Shown: positions 53,147 through 63,358, counted from the stretch's first letter. The stretch: DNA of 64,000 bases from Microbacterium limosum (GCF_036324365.1 NZ_CP137080.1:1736001-1800000), one strand, 5' to 3'. Translations and numbers: made by a program. Notes: generated by a model from the letters alone, not told the origin.

Positions 53147-54843
53147 GTGCGCCCCCCTTCCGCGACGTCGATCGGCTGCGTCACTCCGAGGGTGTCGAAC
53201 GCCGTGCCGTCGTCTTCTCCGTCGAGGCGCAGCGGCGATGCCTCGATCGGAGCGCCCTCCTGGCGGGGAAGCGTGAGCACGAAGTGGGACCCGCGTCCGA
53301 GCGAGCTCCAGACCGCGAGGGAGCCGCCGTGAAGGCGCGCGTCGCCGAGCGCGATCGACAGGCCGAGGCCGGTTCCGCCGATCGAGCGCTTGCGGGATGG
53401 ATCGGCACGCCAGAACCGGTCGAATACGCGCTCCACGTCGGCCGGCGACATCCCCAGCCCGAAGTCCCGCACGCCGATCGCGACCGCCGAGGAGTTGCTG
53501 TCGACGGTCACGACGATCGGTCGCCCCTCCCCGTGCTCGATCGCGTTGCCGAGCAGGTTCCGCACGATGCGGCGCACACGGCGGGCATCCATCTCCACCG
53601 GGGAGTATCCGCCGGGCGCCACGAGGCGGACGTCGCTGCCGTGCTGGTCGGCGAGCTGCTGCATCGACGCGATGACGTCCTCCGCGAGGTGCGCGAGGCT
53701 CGTCGGCTCCCACTCCAGCTGCACCGAGCCCGCGTCGTAGCGGCTGATCTCGAGCAGGTCGGTGAGGAGCGTCTCGAATCGCTGCACCTGGGCGTGCAGC
53801 AGTTCCGCTGCGCGGGCCGTCGCGGGGTCGAACGCGTCGCGCTGGTCGTTGATCATGTCGGACGCGAGGCGGATCGTCGTCAGCGGCGTACGCAGCTCGT
53901 GCGAGACGTCGGAGACGAAGCGCTGCTGCACGAGGGAGAGATCGGCGAGCTCCCGGATCTGCGTCTGGATGCTGTCGGCCATCGCGTTGAAGGAGCGCCC
54001 GAGCGTGGCGAGCTCGTCCTCGCCCCGCACCGGCACGCGCACCGCGAGGTCGCCGGCGGCCAGGCGCGCGCTCGTGTCGGCGGCCTCCGTGATGGGCGTC
54101 GACACCGAGCGCAGGACGAACCAGGCGATCGCCCCGATCAGGACGACGAGCCCGAGCCCCACGATCCAGAGCGTCCCCTGCACGAACCCGAGCGTCTGCG
54201 AGGCGGCGGCGAGATCGTACGCGAGGTAGAGCTCGTACGCGCCCACGTCGGGGAAGTCGATCTGCTGGCCGACGACGATTCCCGGCACGGTGCGGCCCGC
54301 GGCATCCGTCAACGGCACCGACTGCCACCACTGAGTCGTCTCCCCCGCCTGGACGCGCTCGCGCAGGCCCGCCGAGATGAGGGCGGCGGTCAGCCCTCCC
54401 GAGCTGACGTTCTGCGGCGCGATCGACGAGGGCGCGGTGTCCACGCGGATGAGCGCGATGCGATCGCTCGCCGACTGCTGCGCGATCTCCCGGAGGCTCT
54501 GGGTCATGAGGTTCTGCAGGCGCACCCGATCGCCCTGCGGGACGGCGGCATCGAGCGTCTCCTGGGCGACGGCGCTCGCTCGCTGCGAGCTCGAGAGCAC
54601 CTGGTTCAGGCGCGACTGGAAGAGGTCGTTCTGGATGGCCAGCGCCATCCACACGCACGCCACCATGATGACCAGCGCCGTCAGCGCGAGGGTGATCAGC
54701 AGCGTGCGGAACCGCAGGGACGTGCGCCACAGCGACGTGCTGCCCTCGAGCCACGTGGCGGGATGTCGCCACGAGAACGCGACCGCCGTCCGGGCGGTCC
54801 CCGTCGCGGGCGCGGGGTCGGCTCCGCGCTCGCGCACCGACAT
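53143..54843 (-). CDS. mtrB: Sensor histidine kinase MtrB
   Basis: A 566-residue membrane histidine kinase. TM1 (about 47-67) and TM2 (about 205-225) flank an extracellular sensor loop, followed by HAMP (about 225-275), HisKA with FVSDVSHELRTPLTT (phospho-His) and HATPase (NLLGNAIEHGEGRP, GLGMSPADVERVFDRFWRADPSRKRSIGGTGLGLSI). It phosphorylates MtrA to control cell division and wall genes. ATG 54843 is 8 nt after the mtrA stop. Confidence 0.95.
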   Translation of the reverse strand: MSVRERGADPAPATGTARTAVAFSWRHPATWLEGSTSLWRTSLRFRTLLITLALTALVIMVACVWMALAIQNDLFQSRLNQVLSSSQRASAVAQETLDAAVPQGDRVRLQNLMTQSLREIAQQSASDRIALIRVDTAPSSIAPQNVSSGGLTAALISAGLRERVQAGETTQWWQSVPLTDAAGRTVPGIVVGQQIDFPDVGAYELYLAYDLAAASQTLGFVQGTLWIVGLGLVVLIGAIAWFVLRSVSTPITEAADTSARLAAGDLAVRVPVRGEDELATLGRSFNAMADSIQTQIRELADLSLVQQRFVSDVSHELRTPLTTIRLASDMINDQRDAFDPATARAAELLHAQVQRFETLLTDLLEISRYDAGSVQLEWEPTSLAHLAEDVIASMQQLADQHGSDVRLVAPGGYSPVEMDARRVRRIVRNLLGNAIEHGEGRPIVVTVDSNSSAVAIGVRDFGLGMSPADVERVFDRFWRADPSRKRSIGGTGLGLSIALGDARLHGGSLAVWSSLGRGSHFVLTLPRQEGAPIEASPLRLDGEDDGTAFDTLGVTQPIDVAEGGRT

Positions 54844-54851
54844 GGCGTGCC

Positions 54852-55532
54852 TCAGTCGACGGCGCCGGCGCGGTAGCCCACGCCGCGCACCGTCGTGACG
54901 ATCCGGGGGTTGTCGGGATCCTGCTCGATCTTCGCCCGCAGCCGCTGCACGTGCACGTTCACGAGGCGGGTGTCGGCCTTGTAGTGGTAGCCCCACACCT
55001 GCTCGAGGAGCATCTCGCGCGAGAAGACCTGCTGCGGCTTTGCCGCAAGGGCCACGAGCAGCTCGAACTCCAGCGGGGTCAGGGCGATGATCTCGTCCCC
55101 CCGGCGCACCTCGTGCGCGGTGACGTCGACGGTGAGGTCCCCGATGCGCAGCGCCGCCGAGGCGACTTCGGGCGCCGGGCGCAGACGGGTGCGGATGCGG
55201 GCGACGAGCTCCTTCGGGTTGAACGGCTTCACGATGTAGTCGTCGGCACCCGATTCCAGGCCGCGCACCACGTCGGCGGTGTCGGTGCGCGCCGTGAGCA
55301 TGATGATCGGGACCCCCGACTCGGCGCGCACGCGCGTGCAGACCTCGATGCCGTCCATTCCCGGCAGCATGAGGTCGAGCAGGATGAGGTCGGGGCGCTC
55401 AGCGCGGAAGGTGTCCACAGCGGCCGCCCCGTCGGCGCAGAAGGCCGGCTCGAAGCCCTCCGTGCGCAGCACGATGCCGATCATCTCGGCCAGAGCGGTG
55501 TCATCGTCGACGACCAGGATGCGTGATGTCAT
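54852..55532 (-). CDS. mtrA: Response regulator MtrA
   Basis: A 226-residue OmpR-family regulator. The receiver has ILVVDDD, phospho-acceptor Asp53 in LILLDLMLPG, and DDYIVKPFNPKEL with the conserved Lys. The winged-helix C-terminal domain has VFSREMLLEQVWGYHYKADTRLVNVHVQRLRAKIE. MtrA regulates replication, division and wall-hydrolase genes. The upstream gap (55533-55764) has TACTCT as a possible -10 about 65 nt before the ATG. Confidence 0.96.
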   Translation of the reverse strand: MTSRILVVDDDTALAEMIGIVLRTEGFEPAFCADGAAAVDTFRAERPDLILLDLMLPGMDGIEVCTRVRAESGVPIIMLTARTDTADVVRGLESGADDYIVKPFNPKELVARIRTRLRPAPEVASAALRIGDLTVDVTAHEVRRGDEIIALTPLEFELLVALAAKPQQVFSREMLLEQVWGYHYKADTRLVNVHVQRLRAKIEQDPDNPRIVTTVRGVGYRAGAVD

Positions 55533-55764
55533 GGAACGGCGTTTCGTCCTTCTGCGACCGGGTTGCGCGCACGGGCATGCGTGCGACCAGGTACTCAGAG
55601 TAGTCGAGGCCGCCGCGGACGGCTCGAAGCGGTGCGCGCGTCCGGTGGATGCGCTCCGGCCCCACCGCGGTCCCCGCAACGACCTGTGACACGATGGACT
55701 CGCGCGCCCGCCCGGGACGGCGGCCGCGCACCCGCGGGGGCGGATGAAGCGGACGGAGGACCCG

Positions 55765-57012
55765 GTGAGCACGAATCCTACGTGGACGCCCGCCCCCCGG
55801 CCCGGCATCATCCCGCTGCACCCGCTCACGTTCGGAGCCATCCTCGGCCGTTCGTTCGCGGCGCTGCGCCACAATCCGCGCGTGCTGCTCGGGTTCGCCC
55901 TCGGCGTGCAGGGCCTGGTCTACCTGCTCCTCATCGTCGGGGTCGCCGGCATCGCCTTCCTGAGCTTCTCGCGCCTGGACACGTTGCAGCCGGGCTCCGA
56001 CGACTTCGACGCCGTGGCGGCGGGCTCCACACTCATGACGGCGCTGTCGGGCCTCGTGCTGGGGCTGCTCGCGATGGCGATGCAGATCGTCGTCCAGGCG
56101 GTCGTCGTGAGCGAGGTCGCTCATGCGGTGCTCGCCGAGAAGCTCACGCTCGGCGCGCTGTGGCGTCGCGTGCGCCCCGCGCTCGGGCGGCTGATCGGCT
56201 ACGCGGCCCTCGTGTTCGTCGCCATCGCACTCTTCGTCACGGCCGTGGGCGCCGCGATCGTCTTCGTCGGCACCGTCGTCGCGCCGGCGCTCGCGGTCGT
56301 GCTCACGATCCTCGCGTTCCTTGCCGCCATCCCGCTCTACCTCTGGCTCTCGACGAAGCTGCTCCTCGTTCCGAGCACGCTCATCCTGGAGGGGGCGCGG
56401 ATCGGCGGCGCCGTCGCCCGATCGTGGCGGCTCGTGCGCGGCCGGTTCTGGCCGGCGCTCGGCATCATCGTCGTCATCGGGCTGCTCTTCGGCACGATCA
56501 GCCAGGTCGTCAGCGTCCCGTTCTCGCTCCTCGGCGGCGGGCTCACGACCGTCTTCTCCCCCACGGGCGAGCCGACCACGGGAGCGATCGTGGGCCTGGT
56601 CATCACCCTCGGACTCACGTACGTGGTCACGCTGCTGATCCAGGCGGTCGCGGTCGTCGTGCAGGCCACGGCATCCGTGCTCATCTATATCGACTGCCGC
56701 ATGCGACACGAGGGGCTCGACATCGATCTGCTGGGCTACGTCGAGGCGCGCGATGCCGGCGCGACGCACCTGCCCGACCCCTGGACCGCGCACGTGGGCA
56801 GGCCCGCCCCGCCCCGCGCCGCGGCGCCCACGGTTCCCGGCCAGCCCTCGCTCGCATACGCCGGGCCGCCGGCCCCTCCCGCGGTGCCCGCGCCGCCTCG
56901 CCCGCCGATGCCGCCCGCCCCGTCCCCGGGTCCCGTCGAACGCCCCGCCCGCTCCGCCACGGACTGGGCGGCACCGGGCGCCGAGGTGGACGGAGCGGAC
57001 CGGTCGCCGTGA
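55765..57012 (+). CDS. Polytopic membrane protein (GDPD membrane-domain type)
   Basis: A 415-residue protein with about six TM helices resembling the membrane domain of glycerophosphoryl diester phosphodiesterases (PLHPLTFGAILGRSFAALRHNPRVLLGFAL, RLVRGRFWPALGIIVVIGLLF). No catalytic GDPD domain is present. The last 80 residues are a Pro/Ala-rich cytoplasmic tail. GTG 55765 is preferred because GGAGG lies 5 nt upstream; ATG 55744 is in frame. Head of a five-gene operon with overlapping starts. Confidence 0.75.
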   Translation: MSTNPTWTPAPRPGIIPLHPLTFGAILGRSFAALRHNPRVLLGFALGVQGLVYLLLIVGVAGIAFLSFSRLDTLQPGSDDFDAVAAGSTLMTALSGLVLGLLAMAMQIVVQAVVVSEVAHAVLAEKLTLGALWRRVRPALGRLIGYAALVFVAIALFVTAVGAAIVFVGTVVAPALAVVLTILAFLAAIPLYLWLSTKLLLVPSTLILEGARIGGAVARSWRLVRGRFWPALGIIVVIGLLFGTISQVVSVPFSLLGGGLTTVFSPTGEPTTGAIVGLVITLGLTYVVTLLIQAVAVVVQATASVLIYIDCRMRHEGLDIDLLGYVEARDAGATHLPDPWTAHVGRPAPPRAAAPTVPGQPSLAYAGPPAPPAVPAPPRPPMPPAPSPGPVERPARSATDWAAPGAEVDGADRSP

Positions 57013-57665
57013 CGATGCTGCCCTTCGAGCCGCCGCTGACCCCCGACGGCGACGAGGCCAGGCGCCTCGCCGAGAGCGAGCTCGCCGATCCGGTGTATGC
57101 CGCGGCGCAGCCGACGCCGCTCGACCGCATCGCCCAGGCGGCCGGCGATCTCCTCGACTCGCTGTTCGGCTCGGCGGCGCCCCCCGGACTCGGTCCCGCC
57201 CTCCTCGTCGCCGCCGCGGTCGTCATCGTCGGACTCGTCGTCGTCGCCTTCGTCGTGTGGGGACGACCACGATCGATCCGCCGCGAGAGCGCCCCGCCCG
57301 GTCTGCTGTTCGACGACGACGACGGCAGGGATGCCGCGGCGCTGCGTCGGGATGCCGCGGCGGCCGCCGCCCGCGCGGAGCACGGATCCGCCAGCATCCT
57401 CCGCTTCCGCGCCATCGCCCGCGGCCTGCAGGAGCGGGGCGTCGTCGACCTGCCCCCCGGCGCGACCGTGCACGCGTTCGCTCGAGGCGCCGCCACCGCC
57501 TTCCCCGCGCACGGCGAGCGCCTCGACGCAGCCGCCGACGAGTTCGACGCCGTCCGCTATCTCGGATCCCCCGGGTCGGCCGAGGGGTACGAGCGGATCG
57601 CGGCGCTCGACGACGACCTCGCTGCCGCGCGGCCGGCACGTGCAGAGGGAGCGGGGGCTCGGTGA
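57009..57665 (+). CDS. DUF4129-domain protein
   Basis: A 218-residue protein with one TM helix (LGPALLVAAAVVIVGLVVVAFVVWG, about 58-82) and a C-terminal DUF4129 domain (about 110-205; FRAIARGLQERGVVDLPPGATVHAFARGA...YLGSPGSAEGYERIAALDDDL). DUF4129 often occurs C-terminal to transglutaminase-like domains in DUF58/MoxR loci. GTG start in a GTGA overlap. Confidence 0.82.
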   Translation: MTMLPFEPPLTPDGDEARRLAESELADPVYAAAQPTPLDRIAQAAGDLLDSLFGSAAPPGLGPALLVAAAVVIVGLVVVAFVVWGRPRSIRRESAPPGLLFDDDDGRDAAALRRDAAAAAARAEHGSASILRFRAIARGLQERGVVDLPPGATVHAFARGAATAFPAHGERLDAAADEFDAVRYLGSPGSAEGYERIAALDDDLAAARPARAEGAGAR

Positions 57666-58855
57666 GCGTCTCTCCCGCGACGGCGACCGCGGCAGCGGCA
57701 TCCGCCCCGGCGGCGCCCCGGCGGCGCGCATGGGGCTGGGCTGCCATCGCCGGCTTCCTCGTCGTCGTCGGGGCGGCGGGAGCGGCGCTCTCCGGCATCG
57801 GCGACTGGGCCCAGCGCGACGCGCTCGACCCCGACGGCGCGGGCCCCGAGGGCACCCGAGCCCTCGCGGAGCTGCTGCGGGAGGGCGGGGTGGAGGTCGC
57901 GGTCGTGCGAGAGCGCGCCGCTGCCCTCGACGCGCTGGATGCCCGGCCGTCGACGCTCGTCACCGCCGACTCCCCCCTGCTCTCGGACGACTCGCTCACC
58001 GAGCTCTTCTCCGAAGCCACCGACGTCGTGCTGATCGATCCGCGGGCGCGTGCCGTCGACCTCCTGCTCCCCGGCGCGACCGCCGGCGGCTATGGGACCG
58101 GCGAACCCGTGGAGCCGGGATGCGCCCTCGGGGATGCGCAACGCTCCGGGGCCGTCGTCCCCGGGCGCCTCCTCACGCCCCCCGCCGGCTCGACGGCGGA
58201 CGCCTGCTACCCCGACGGCGACGGGTACGGGCTGCTCTCCTCGGCGCGGGGCTCCGGACGCGTCTCGATCCTCGACGCCCGCGGAGTGCTCACGAACGAG
58301 GTCCTCGCCGAGGACGGCAATGCAGCGCTCGGCATGAATCTGCTCGGGCGTCTCCCTCACGTCGTCTGGTACGTGCCGGGCGACGGCGACGCGGACTTCT
58401 CCCCCGATGCGACACTCGGTGAACTGACCCCGGGATGGGTGACGCCCGTCCTCGCGCTGCTCGCCCTCACGGCGGCGGCCGCGGCCCTCGCCCGCCGGCG
58501 GCTGGGCCCCCTCGTCGTCGAGCGGCTGCCGGTCACGGTCCGGCTCACCGAGACGATGGAGGGCCGCGCGCGCCTCTACGCACGGGGACGCGACCACGGC
58601 CACGCCGCCGATGCCCTGCGCATGGGCGCGACGACACGCTGGGCGCGCCTGCTCGGCCTGGGCACGGCGGCGGGCGCGCACGACGTCGCGGACGCGGTCG
58701 CCGGCATCCTCGGGTTGCCGCGGGAGGGCGTCCGCGGCGTCCTCGTGGACCGCACCCCGCAGACGGATGCCGAGCTCATGCAGATCAGCGACGCGCTGCG
58801 CGACATCGAGGCGGCGCTGGAGGCGGCCACCCGCAGCAACGGACACGACACGTGA
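57662..58855 (+). CDS. DUF4350-domain membrane protein
   Basis: A 397-residue protein with a TM helix near the N-terminus (about 22-44), a DUF4350 domain (about 55-230; GPEGTRALAELLREGGVEVAVV at its start), a second TM (about 257-280) and a cytoplasmic tail of about 110 residues. Function unknown; it regularly accompanies MoxR and DUF58 genes. GTG start in a GTGA overlap with the DUF4129 gene. Confidence 0.85.
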   Translation: MSVSPATATAAAASAPAAPRRRAWGWAAIAGFLVVVGAAGAALSGIGDWAQRDALDPDGAGPEGTRALAELLREGGVEVAVVRERAAALDALDARPSTLVTADSPLLSDDSLTELFSEATDVVLIDPRARAVDLLLPGATAGGYGTGEPVEPGCALGDAQRSGAVVPGRLLTPPAGSTADACYPDGDGYGLLSSARGSGRVSILDARGVLTNEVLAEDGNAALGMNLLGRLPHVVWYVPGDGDADFSPDATLGELTPGWVTPVLALLALTAAAAALARRRLGPLVVERLPVTVRLTETMEGRARLYARGRDHGHAADALRMGATTRWARLLGLGTAAGAHDVADAVAGILGLPREGVRGVLVDRTPQTDAELMQISDALRDIEAALEAATRSNGHDT

Positions 58856-58890
58856 CGAGCGCCCGCACCGGGCAGGAGAAGGAGAACGGG

Positions 58891-59847
58891 ATGACGGACG
58901 ACGCGCTTCGCGAGGCGATGAACCGGGTTCGCGGCGAGGTCGGCAAGGCAGTCGTGGGCCAGGACGGCGCCGTGACGGGCCTGCTGATCGCCCTGCTGGC
59001 CCGGGGGCACGTGCTGCTGGAGGGCGTCCCCGGTGTCGCCAAGACCCTGCTCGTGCGCTCGTTCAGCCAGGCCCTGGGCCTTCGGACGGCGCGCATCCAG
59101 TTCACGCCCGACCTGATGCCCGGCGACGTGTCCGGCTCCCTCGTGTACGACGCGCGCTCCGGCGAGTTCGAGTTCCGGGAGGGACCGGTCTTCACGCAGG
59201 TGCTGCTGGCCGACGAGATCAACCGGACTCCCCCGAAGACGCAGTCCGCACTGCTCGAGGCGATGGAGGAGCGGCAGGTCTCGGCGGACGGCGTCACGCG
59301 ACCGCTTCCGGACCCCTTCCTCGTGGCCGCGACGCAGAACCCGATCGAGCACGAGGGCACCTACTCCCTTCCCGAGGCGCAGCTGGACCGCTTCCTCCTC
59401 AAGCTCGTCATCGACGTGCCCGGCCGCGATGCCGAGGTCGACGTGCTCCGCCGCCACGCCGGCGGCTTCTCGCCGCGCGATCTCGCCGGGGCGGGCCTCG
59501 AGTCCGCCGTGGGGGTCGAGGAGATCCACGCCGCCCAGCGCGCCGCGGCATCCGTCGACGTGTCGGACGACCTGCTCGCCTACGTGGTCGACCTCGCCCG
59601 CGCGACGCGCTCCGCACCCTCGGTCCAGCTCGGCGTGAGCCCGCGGGCGTCGACGGCTCTGCTCGCCGCCGCGAAGGCGTGGGGGTGGCTCGGCGGGTAC
59701 CGCGCGATCACGCCCGACCACGTCCAGACGATGCTCGTGCCGGTGTGGCGTCATCGCTTGCGCCTGCGACCGGAGGCGGAGATCGAGGGCGTCTCGGCGG
59801 ATGCCGTGCTGCGGTCCGTGCTCGCGCAGACGCGCGTTCCGATCTGA
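58891..59847 (+). CDS. MoxR-family AAA+ ATPase
   Basis: A 318-residue MoxR ATPase. Walker A GVPGVAKT, Walker B VLLADEINRTPPKTQSALLEAMEERQV, sensor 1 ATQNPIEHEGTYSLPEAQLDRF and a C-terminal lid are complete. MoxR proteins act as chaperones that help assemble complexes with VWA-type partners, here probably the DUF58 protein. ATG 58891 has AAGGAG 6 nt upstream; GTG 58852 (GTGA overlap with the previous gene) is in frame and would add 13 residues. Confidence 0.92.
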   Translation: MTDDALREAMNRVRGEVGKAVVGQDGAVTGLLIALLARGHVLLEGVPGVAKTLLVRSFSQALGLRTARIQFTPDLMPGDVSGSLVYDARSGEFEFREGPVFTQVLLADEINRTPPKTQSALLEAMEERQVSADGVTRPLPDPFLVAATQNPIEHEGTYSLPEAQLDRFLLKLVIDVPGRDAEVDVLRRHAGGFSPRDLAGAGLESAVGVEEIHAAQRAAASVDVSDDLLAYVVDLARATRSAPSVQLGVSPRASTALLAAAKAWGWLGGYRAITPDHVQTMLVPVWRHRLRLRPEAEIEGVSADAVLRSVLAQTRVPI

Positions 59848-59860
59848 CGCGGCGACGATC

Positions 59861-61180
59861 ATGGTGATCACGGGCAGGCTCGCGATGCTGACGGCGCTCG
59901 GCGTCGTCCCGATCGTGCTGCTCTCGAGTGCGGCCGGCGGCTCGGCGCCCGTGGCGTGGGCGACGGGCGCCGGATGGCTCGGGCTGTGCGCGGTGCTGGC
60001 GGTCGTCGACCGCGTCGCCGCCGCCGACCCGCGGCGCGTCGACGTCGAGCGGGACGTGCCCGCGCGCGCCCGCCTGGGCGAGGCGGTCCCGACGACGCTC
60101 CGCCTGCGCAACCGCGGCACGCGACCCCTGCGGGGGGCGCTCCGCGACGCCTGGGAGCCGACCGCGGGCGCCCAACCGACGCGCGCGGGCGTCGAGGTGC
60201 CCGCCGGGGAGTCGCGGCGGGTCGCGATCACGCTCATCCCGCGGCGCCGCGGCGAGCGTCGCAGCGACTTCGTCGCCCTCCGCACGCTCGGCCCGCTCGG
60301 GCTCGCGGGGCGGCAGCGCGTGCTGCCCGCCCCCGCCCGCATCAGGGTTCTTCCACCTTTCCATTCCCGCCGCCACCTCCCCTCCCGGCTGGCGCGCCTC
60401 CGGGAGCTCGATGGGAGCACGAGCGTTCAGGTGCGCGGTCGTGGCACGGAGTTCGACTCGCTGCGCGAGTACGTGCGCGGCGACGACGTGCGCTCGATCG
60501 ACTGGCGAGCGAGCGCACGCGCGCGCACCACGATGCTCCGCACGTGGCGCCCGGAGAGGGACCGCCACATCGTCATCGTCATCGACACCGGGCGCACCTC
60601 CGCCGCCCGGGTCGGCGACGGGACACGCCTGGATGCCGCGATGGAGGCGGCGCTCCTCCTCTCCGCCCTGGCCGATCGCGCCGGAGACCACGTGCACGTC
60701 CTGATGTTCGACCGGGTCGTACGCGGGCGGGTGACCGGCAGCCGCGGCGCGGCCCTGCTTCCCGCGCTCGTCGACGCGATGTCCGCCGTGGAGCCGCAGC
60801 TGATCGACACCGATTGGGACCAGGTACTCGTACAGGCGGCTCGGCTGACGAACCGGCCCTCGCTCGTCGTGCTGCTCACCGCCGCGGACGCCCCGGCATC
60901 CGCTCGCTCGCTGCTGGGCGCCGTGCCGTCGTGGACGGTACGCACCCGTGTGATGATCGGGTCGGTGACGGACGAGAGCCTCGCCGACGTCGCCCGGGAC
61001 CGCTCTTCCAGCGAGTCGGTGTGGCGTGCGGCCGCCGCGGAGCGGACCCTGCTCGATGCGCGACGGATCGCGGACGCCTTCGCCCGGCTCGGCGCGGACG
61101 CCATCGCCGAGGGCCCCGACCGCCTGCCGCCCGCGATCGCTGATCGCTATCTCGAGCTGAAGGCCGCCGGCCGGCTCTGA
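59861..61180 (+). CDS. DUF58 domain protein
   Basis: A 439-residue protein: two N-terminal TM helices (about 5-45), a beta-rich extracytoplasmic-type segment (ARLGEAVPTTLRLRNRGTRPL), then the DUF58 block EFDSLREYVRGDDVRSIDWRASAR, followed by a VWA-like fold (IVIVIDTGRTSAARVGDGTRLD, a degenerate MIDAS DxGxS). It is the expected partner of MoxR. The start is ATG 59861 (MVITGR) 13 nt after the moxR stop. No fur-like or transglutaminase gene is part of the operon. Confidence 0.88.
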   Translation: MVITGRLAMLTALGVVPIVLLSSAAGGSAPVAWATGAGWLGLCAVLAVVDRVAAADPRRVDVERDVPARARLGEAVPTTLRLRNRGTRPLRGALRDAWEPTAGAQPTRAGVEVPAGESRRVAITLIPRRRGERRSDFVALRTLGPLGLAGRQRVLPAPARIRVLPPFHSRRHLPSRLARLRELDGSTSVQVRGRGTEFDSLREYVRGDDVRSIDWRASARARTTMLRTWRPERDRHIVIVIDTGRTSAARVGDGTRLDAAMEAALLLSALADRAGDHVHVLMFDRVVRGRVTGSRGAALLPALVDAMSAVEPQLIDTDWDQVLVQAARLTNRPSLVVLLTAADAPASARSLLGAVPSWTVRTRVMIGSVTDESLADVARDRSSSESVWRAAAAERTLLDARRIADAFARLGADAIAEGPDRLPPAIADRYLELKAAGRL

Positions 61181-61204
61181 GTCGCCACGGCGACCCGCTC
61201 ATTG

Positions 61205-61232
61205 TTGCGAATCATTCAGATGTAGCTAGACT
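61205..61232 (+). promoter_or_regulatory. fur-katA promoter with Fur-box-like sequence
   Basis: TTGCGA (61205-61210), 16 bp, TAGACT (61227-61232), then 6 nt (GACGGG) and the fur GTG: a leaderless promoter. AATCATT (61210-61216), just after the -35, equals the core of the classical Fur box; overall match of 61201-61219 to the 19-bp box is about 10 of 19. Autoregulation is likely. Confidence 0.6.
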
Positions 61233-61238
61233 GACGGG

Positions 61239-61706
61239 GTGACCATGACACCCCTCGACGACGCCGCGGGCATGCCCGCGGCATTCGAGGCCGCGCCCGA
61301 GCTGCGGGCCGCGGGGCTGCGCGTCACGGCCCAGCGCGCCGCGGTGCTCGAGGCCCTGCACGCCTCCCCGCACGCCGCGGTCGATCTGCTGCACGCAGCC
61401 GTGCGAGAAAGGGTCCCCGGCATCGCCCTGCAGACCGTGCACGGCGTGGTCAACGACCTTACCGATGCCGGCCTCATCCGGCGCGTGAGCCTGCCCGGCG
61501 CGCCGAGCGCCCTGTACGAGCTGCACCACGTCGACGACAACCACCACCACGTGCAGTGCATCTCCTGCGGGCGCGTCGAGGACGTCGAGTGCGCCGTCGG
61601 CGCCGCCCCCTGCCTTCACCCCTCCCATGACCACGGCATGCGCGTCCTCGAGGCGAACGTGACGTTCCGAGCCATCTGTGCCGAGTGCGAAAGGAATCAG
61701 CAATGA
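61239..61706 (+). CDS. furA: Fur-family regulator (FurA/CatR-like)
   Basis: A 155-residue Fur protein. The N-terminal winged helix ([25 protein letters not shown]...[23 protein letters not shown]) is followed by the metal-binding dimerisation domain with [16 protein letters not shown] and ICAEC, giving the structural Zn site CxxC/CxxC. It is coupled to katA through an ATGA overlap, so it is most likely a peroxide-sensing repressor of katA. GTG start, leaderless. Confidence 0.93.
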   Translation: MTMTPLDDAAGMPAAFEAAPELRAAGLRVTAQRAAVLEALHASPHAAVDLLHAAVRERVPGIALQTVHGVVNDLTDAGLIRRVSLPGAPSALYELHHVDDNHHHVQCISCGRVEDVECAVGAAPCLHPSHDHGMRVLEANVTFRAICAECERNQQ

Positions 61707-63217
61707 CCGATCCGAACTACACCACGAAGGACAACGGCGCCCCCGTCGCGTCCGATGAGTTCTCGCGCACCGTGGGGTCCGACGGACCCACCGTCCTGCA
61801 CGACCACTACCTCGTCGAGAAGCTCGCGCAGTTCAACCGCGAGCGCGTGCCCGAGCGGGTCGTCCACGCCAAGGGCGGCGGTGCCTTCGGCACCATGACG
61901 ATCACCGAGGATGTCTCGGAGTTCACCCGCGCCGCGCTCTTCCAGCCCGGCGCCCAGACGCCTCTGCTGCTGCGCTTCTCGTCGGTCGCCGGCGAGCTCG
62001 GCTCGCCCGATACGTGGCGGGACGTGCGCGGATTCGCGCTGAAGTTCTACACCTCCGAGGGCAACTACGACCTCGTCGGCAACAACACGCCGATCTTCTT
62101 CATCCGCGACGGCATCAAGTTCCCGGACTTCATCCGCTCGCAGAAGCGCCTTCCTCACACGCACCTGCGCGATGCGGACATGCAGTGGGACTTCTGGACG
62201 CTCTCCCCCGAGTCGGCGCACCAGGTGACCTACCTGATGGGCGACCGCGGACTTCCCACCTCGTGGCGCCACGTCAACGGGTACGGCTCGCACACCTTCC
62301 AATGGATCAACGCCGCGGGTGAGACGTTCTGGGTGAAGTATCACTTCCACTCCCAGCAGGGCGTGCACAACATCACCGCAGAGCAGGCGCAGCAGATCGT
62401 CGGCGAGGACACCGACTACTACCTGCGCGACCTCTACGACGCCATCGAGCGGGGCGAGTACCCCAAGTGGGACGTCGCGGTGCAGATCATGACGAACGAG
62501 GAGGCGAAGACCTATCGATTCAACCCGTTCGACCTGACGAAGATCTGGCCGCACAAGGACTTCCCGCTGCGCAAGATCGGCGAGTTCGAGCTGAACCGCA
62601 ACCCGGTGAACTACTTCGCCGAGATCGAGCAGGCGGCCTTCGCGCCGTCGAACTTCGTGCCGGGCATCGACGCCAGCCCCGACAAGATGCTGCTTGCGCG
62701 CATCTTCTCCTACGCCGACGCCCACCGCTACCGCATCGGCACGAACTACAACGAGCTGCCGGTCAACCGCCCTCACGCCGAGGTGCACTCGTACGCCAAG
62801 GAGGGCGCGATGCGCCACTTCTACTCCGGCGGCGAGCGTCCGGTGTACGCGCCGAACTCCCTCGGAGGACCGCGCGCCGACGCCGTGCGAGCGGGCGAAG
62901 GCGGCTGGCAGAACGACGGCGACCTCGTGCGCACGGCCTACACGCTGCGCGCCGAGGACGACGACTTCGGCCAGGCCGGCACGCTGGTGCGCGAGGTCTT
63001 CGACGACGAGCAGAAGGCGCGCTTCGTCGAGACCCTCGTCGGTCAGTACGAGTCGCTCACCCGCCCCGAGGTGAAGGAGCGCTTCCTCTGGTACTGGGGT
63101 CAGGTCGACCAGGCGACGGCCGACAAGGTCCGCGCACAGGTCGAGGCCAACGCCTCCGCCGACTCCCCCGGCGCCCCCTACAGCAAGGCGCCCGAGGCGG
63201 AGCCCGTGAACGCCTGA
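61703..63217 (+). CDS. katA: Heme catalase (small-subunit, clade 3 type)
   Basis: A 504-residue monofunctional catalase that destroys H2O2. The catalytic His is in [13 protein letters not shown], the Asn in the [12 protein letters not shown] segment, and the proximal heme Tyr in [19 protein letters not shown]-binding residues of small-subunit catalases are plausible in the C-terminal half. AAAGGAA precedes the ATG, which overlaps the fur stop. Confidence 0.96.
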   Translation: MTDPNYTTKDNGAPVASDEFSRTVGSDGPTVLHDHYLVEKLAQFNRERVPERVVHAKGGGAFGTMTITEDVSEFTRAALFQPGAQTPLLLRFSSVAGELGSPDTWRDVRGFALKFYTSEGNYDLVGNNTPIFFIRDGIKFPDFIRSQKRLPHTHLRDADMQWDFWTLSPESAHQVTYLMGDRGLPTSWRHVNGYGSHTFQWINAAGETFWVKYHFHSQQGVHNITAEQAQQIVGEDTDYYLRDLYDAIERGEYPKWDVAVQIMTNEEAKTYRFNPFDLTKIWPHKDFPLRKIGEFELNRNPVNYFAEIEQAAFAPSNFVPGIDASPDKMLLARIFSYADAHRYRIGTNYNELPVNRPHAEVHSYAKEGAMRHFYSGGERPVYAPNSLGGPRADAVRAGEGGWQNDGDLVRTAYTLRAEDDDFGQAGTLVREVFDDEQKARFVETLVGQYESLTRPEVKERFLWYWGQVDQATADKVRAQVEANASADSPGAPYSKAPEAEPVNA

Positions 63218-63232
63218 CGTCGATCGACGTCG

Positions 63233-63272
63233 CGAGGGGCGGTCGGGGTGTTCTCATCCCGACCGCCCCTCG
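63233..63272 (+). terminator. Terminator after katA
   Basis: Perfect 15-bp arms CGAGGGGCGGTCGGG and CCCGACCGCCCCTCG around a 10-nt loop, with GCGTTTCC following. Confidence 0.88.
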
Positions 63273-63358
63273 GCGTTTCCGCTTCCGGGCCCCACCCTCT
63301 CCTGCGATGATTCGGGAGGCGGGCCGAAGCCGGGCCGGCCGGACGTAAGGAGAGGGCG

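Noticed and set aside
55501..55578. A short frame (MPVRATRS...) overlapping the start of mtrA
   Set aside because: It does not begin at a likely transcript start and overlaps deep into mtrA; no feature beyond openness.
55694..55747. A 17-codon frame ending in ATGA at the upstream in-frame start of the GDPD-type membrane gene
   Set aside because: No -10 element lies at a suitable distance and the real start is probably the GTG at 55765. Such ORFs arise by chance before ATGA in GC-rich DNA, which is also a caution for the other leader ORFs.
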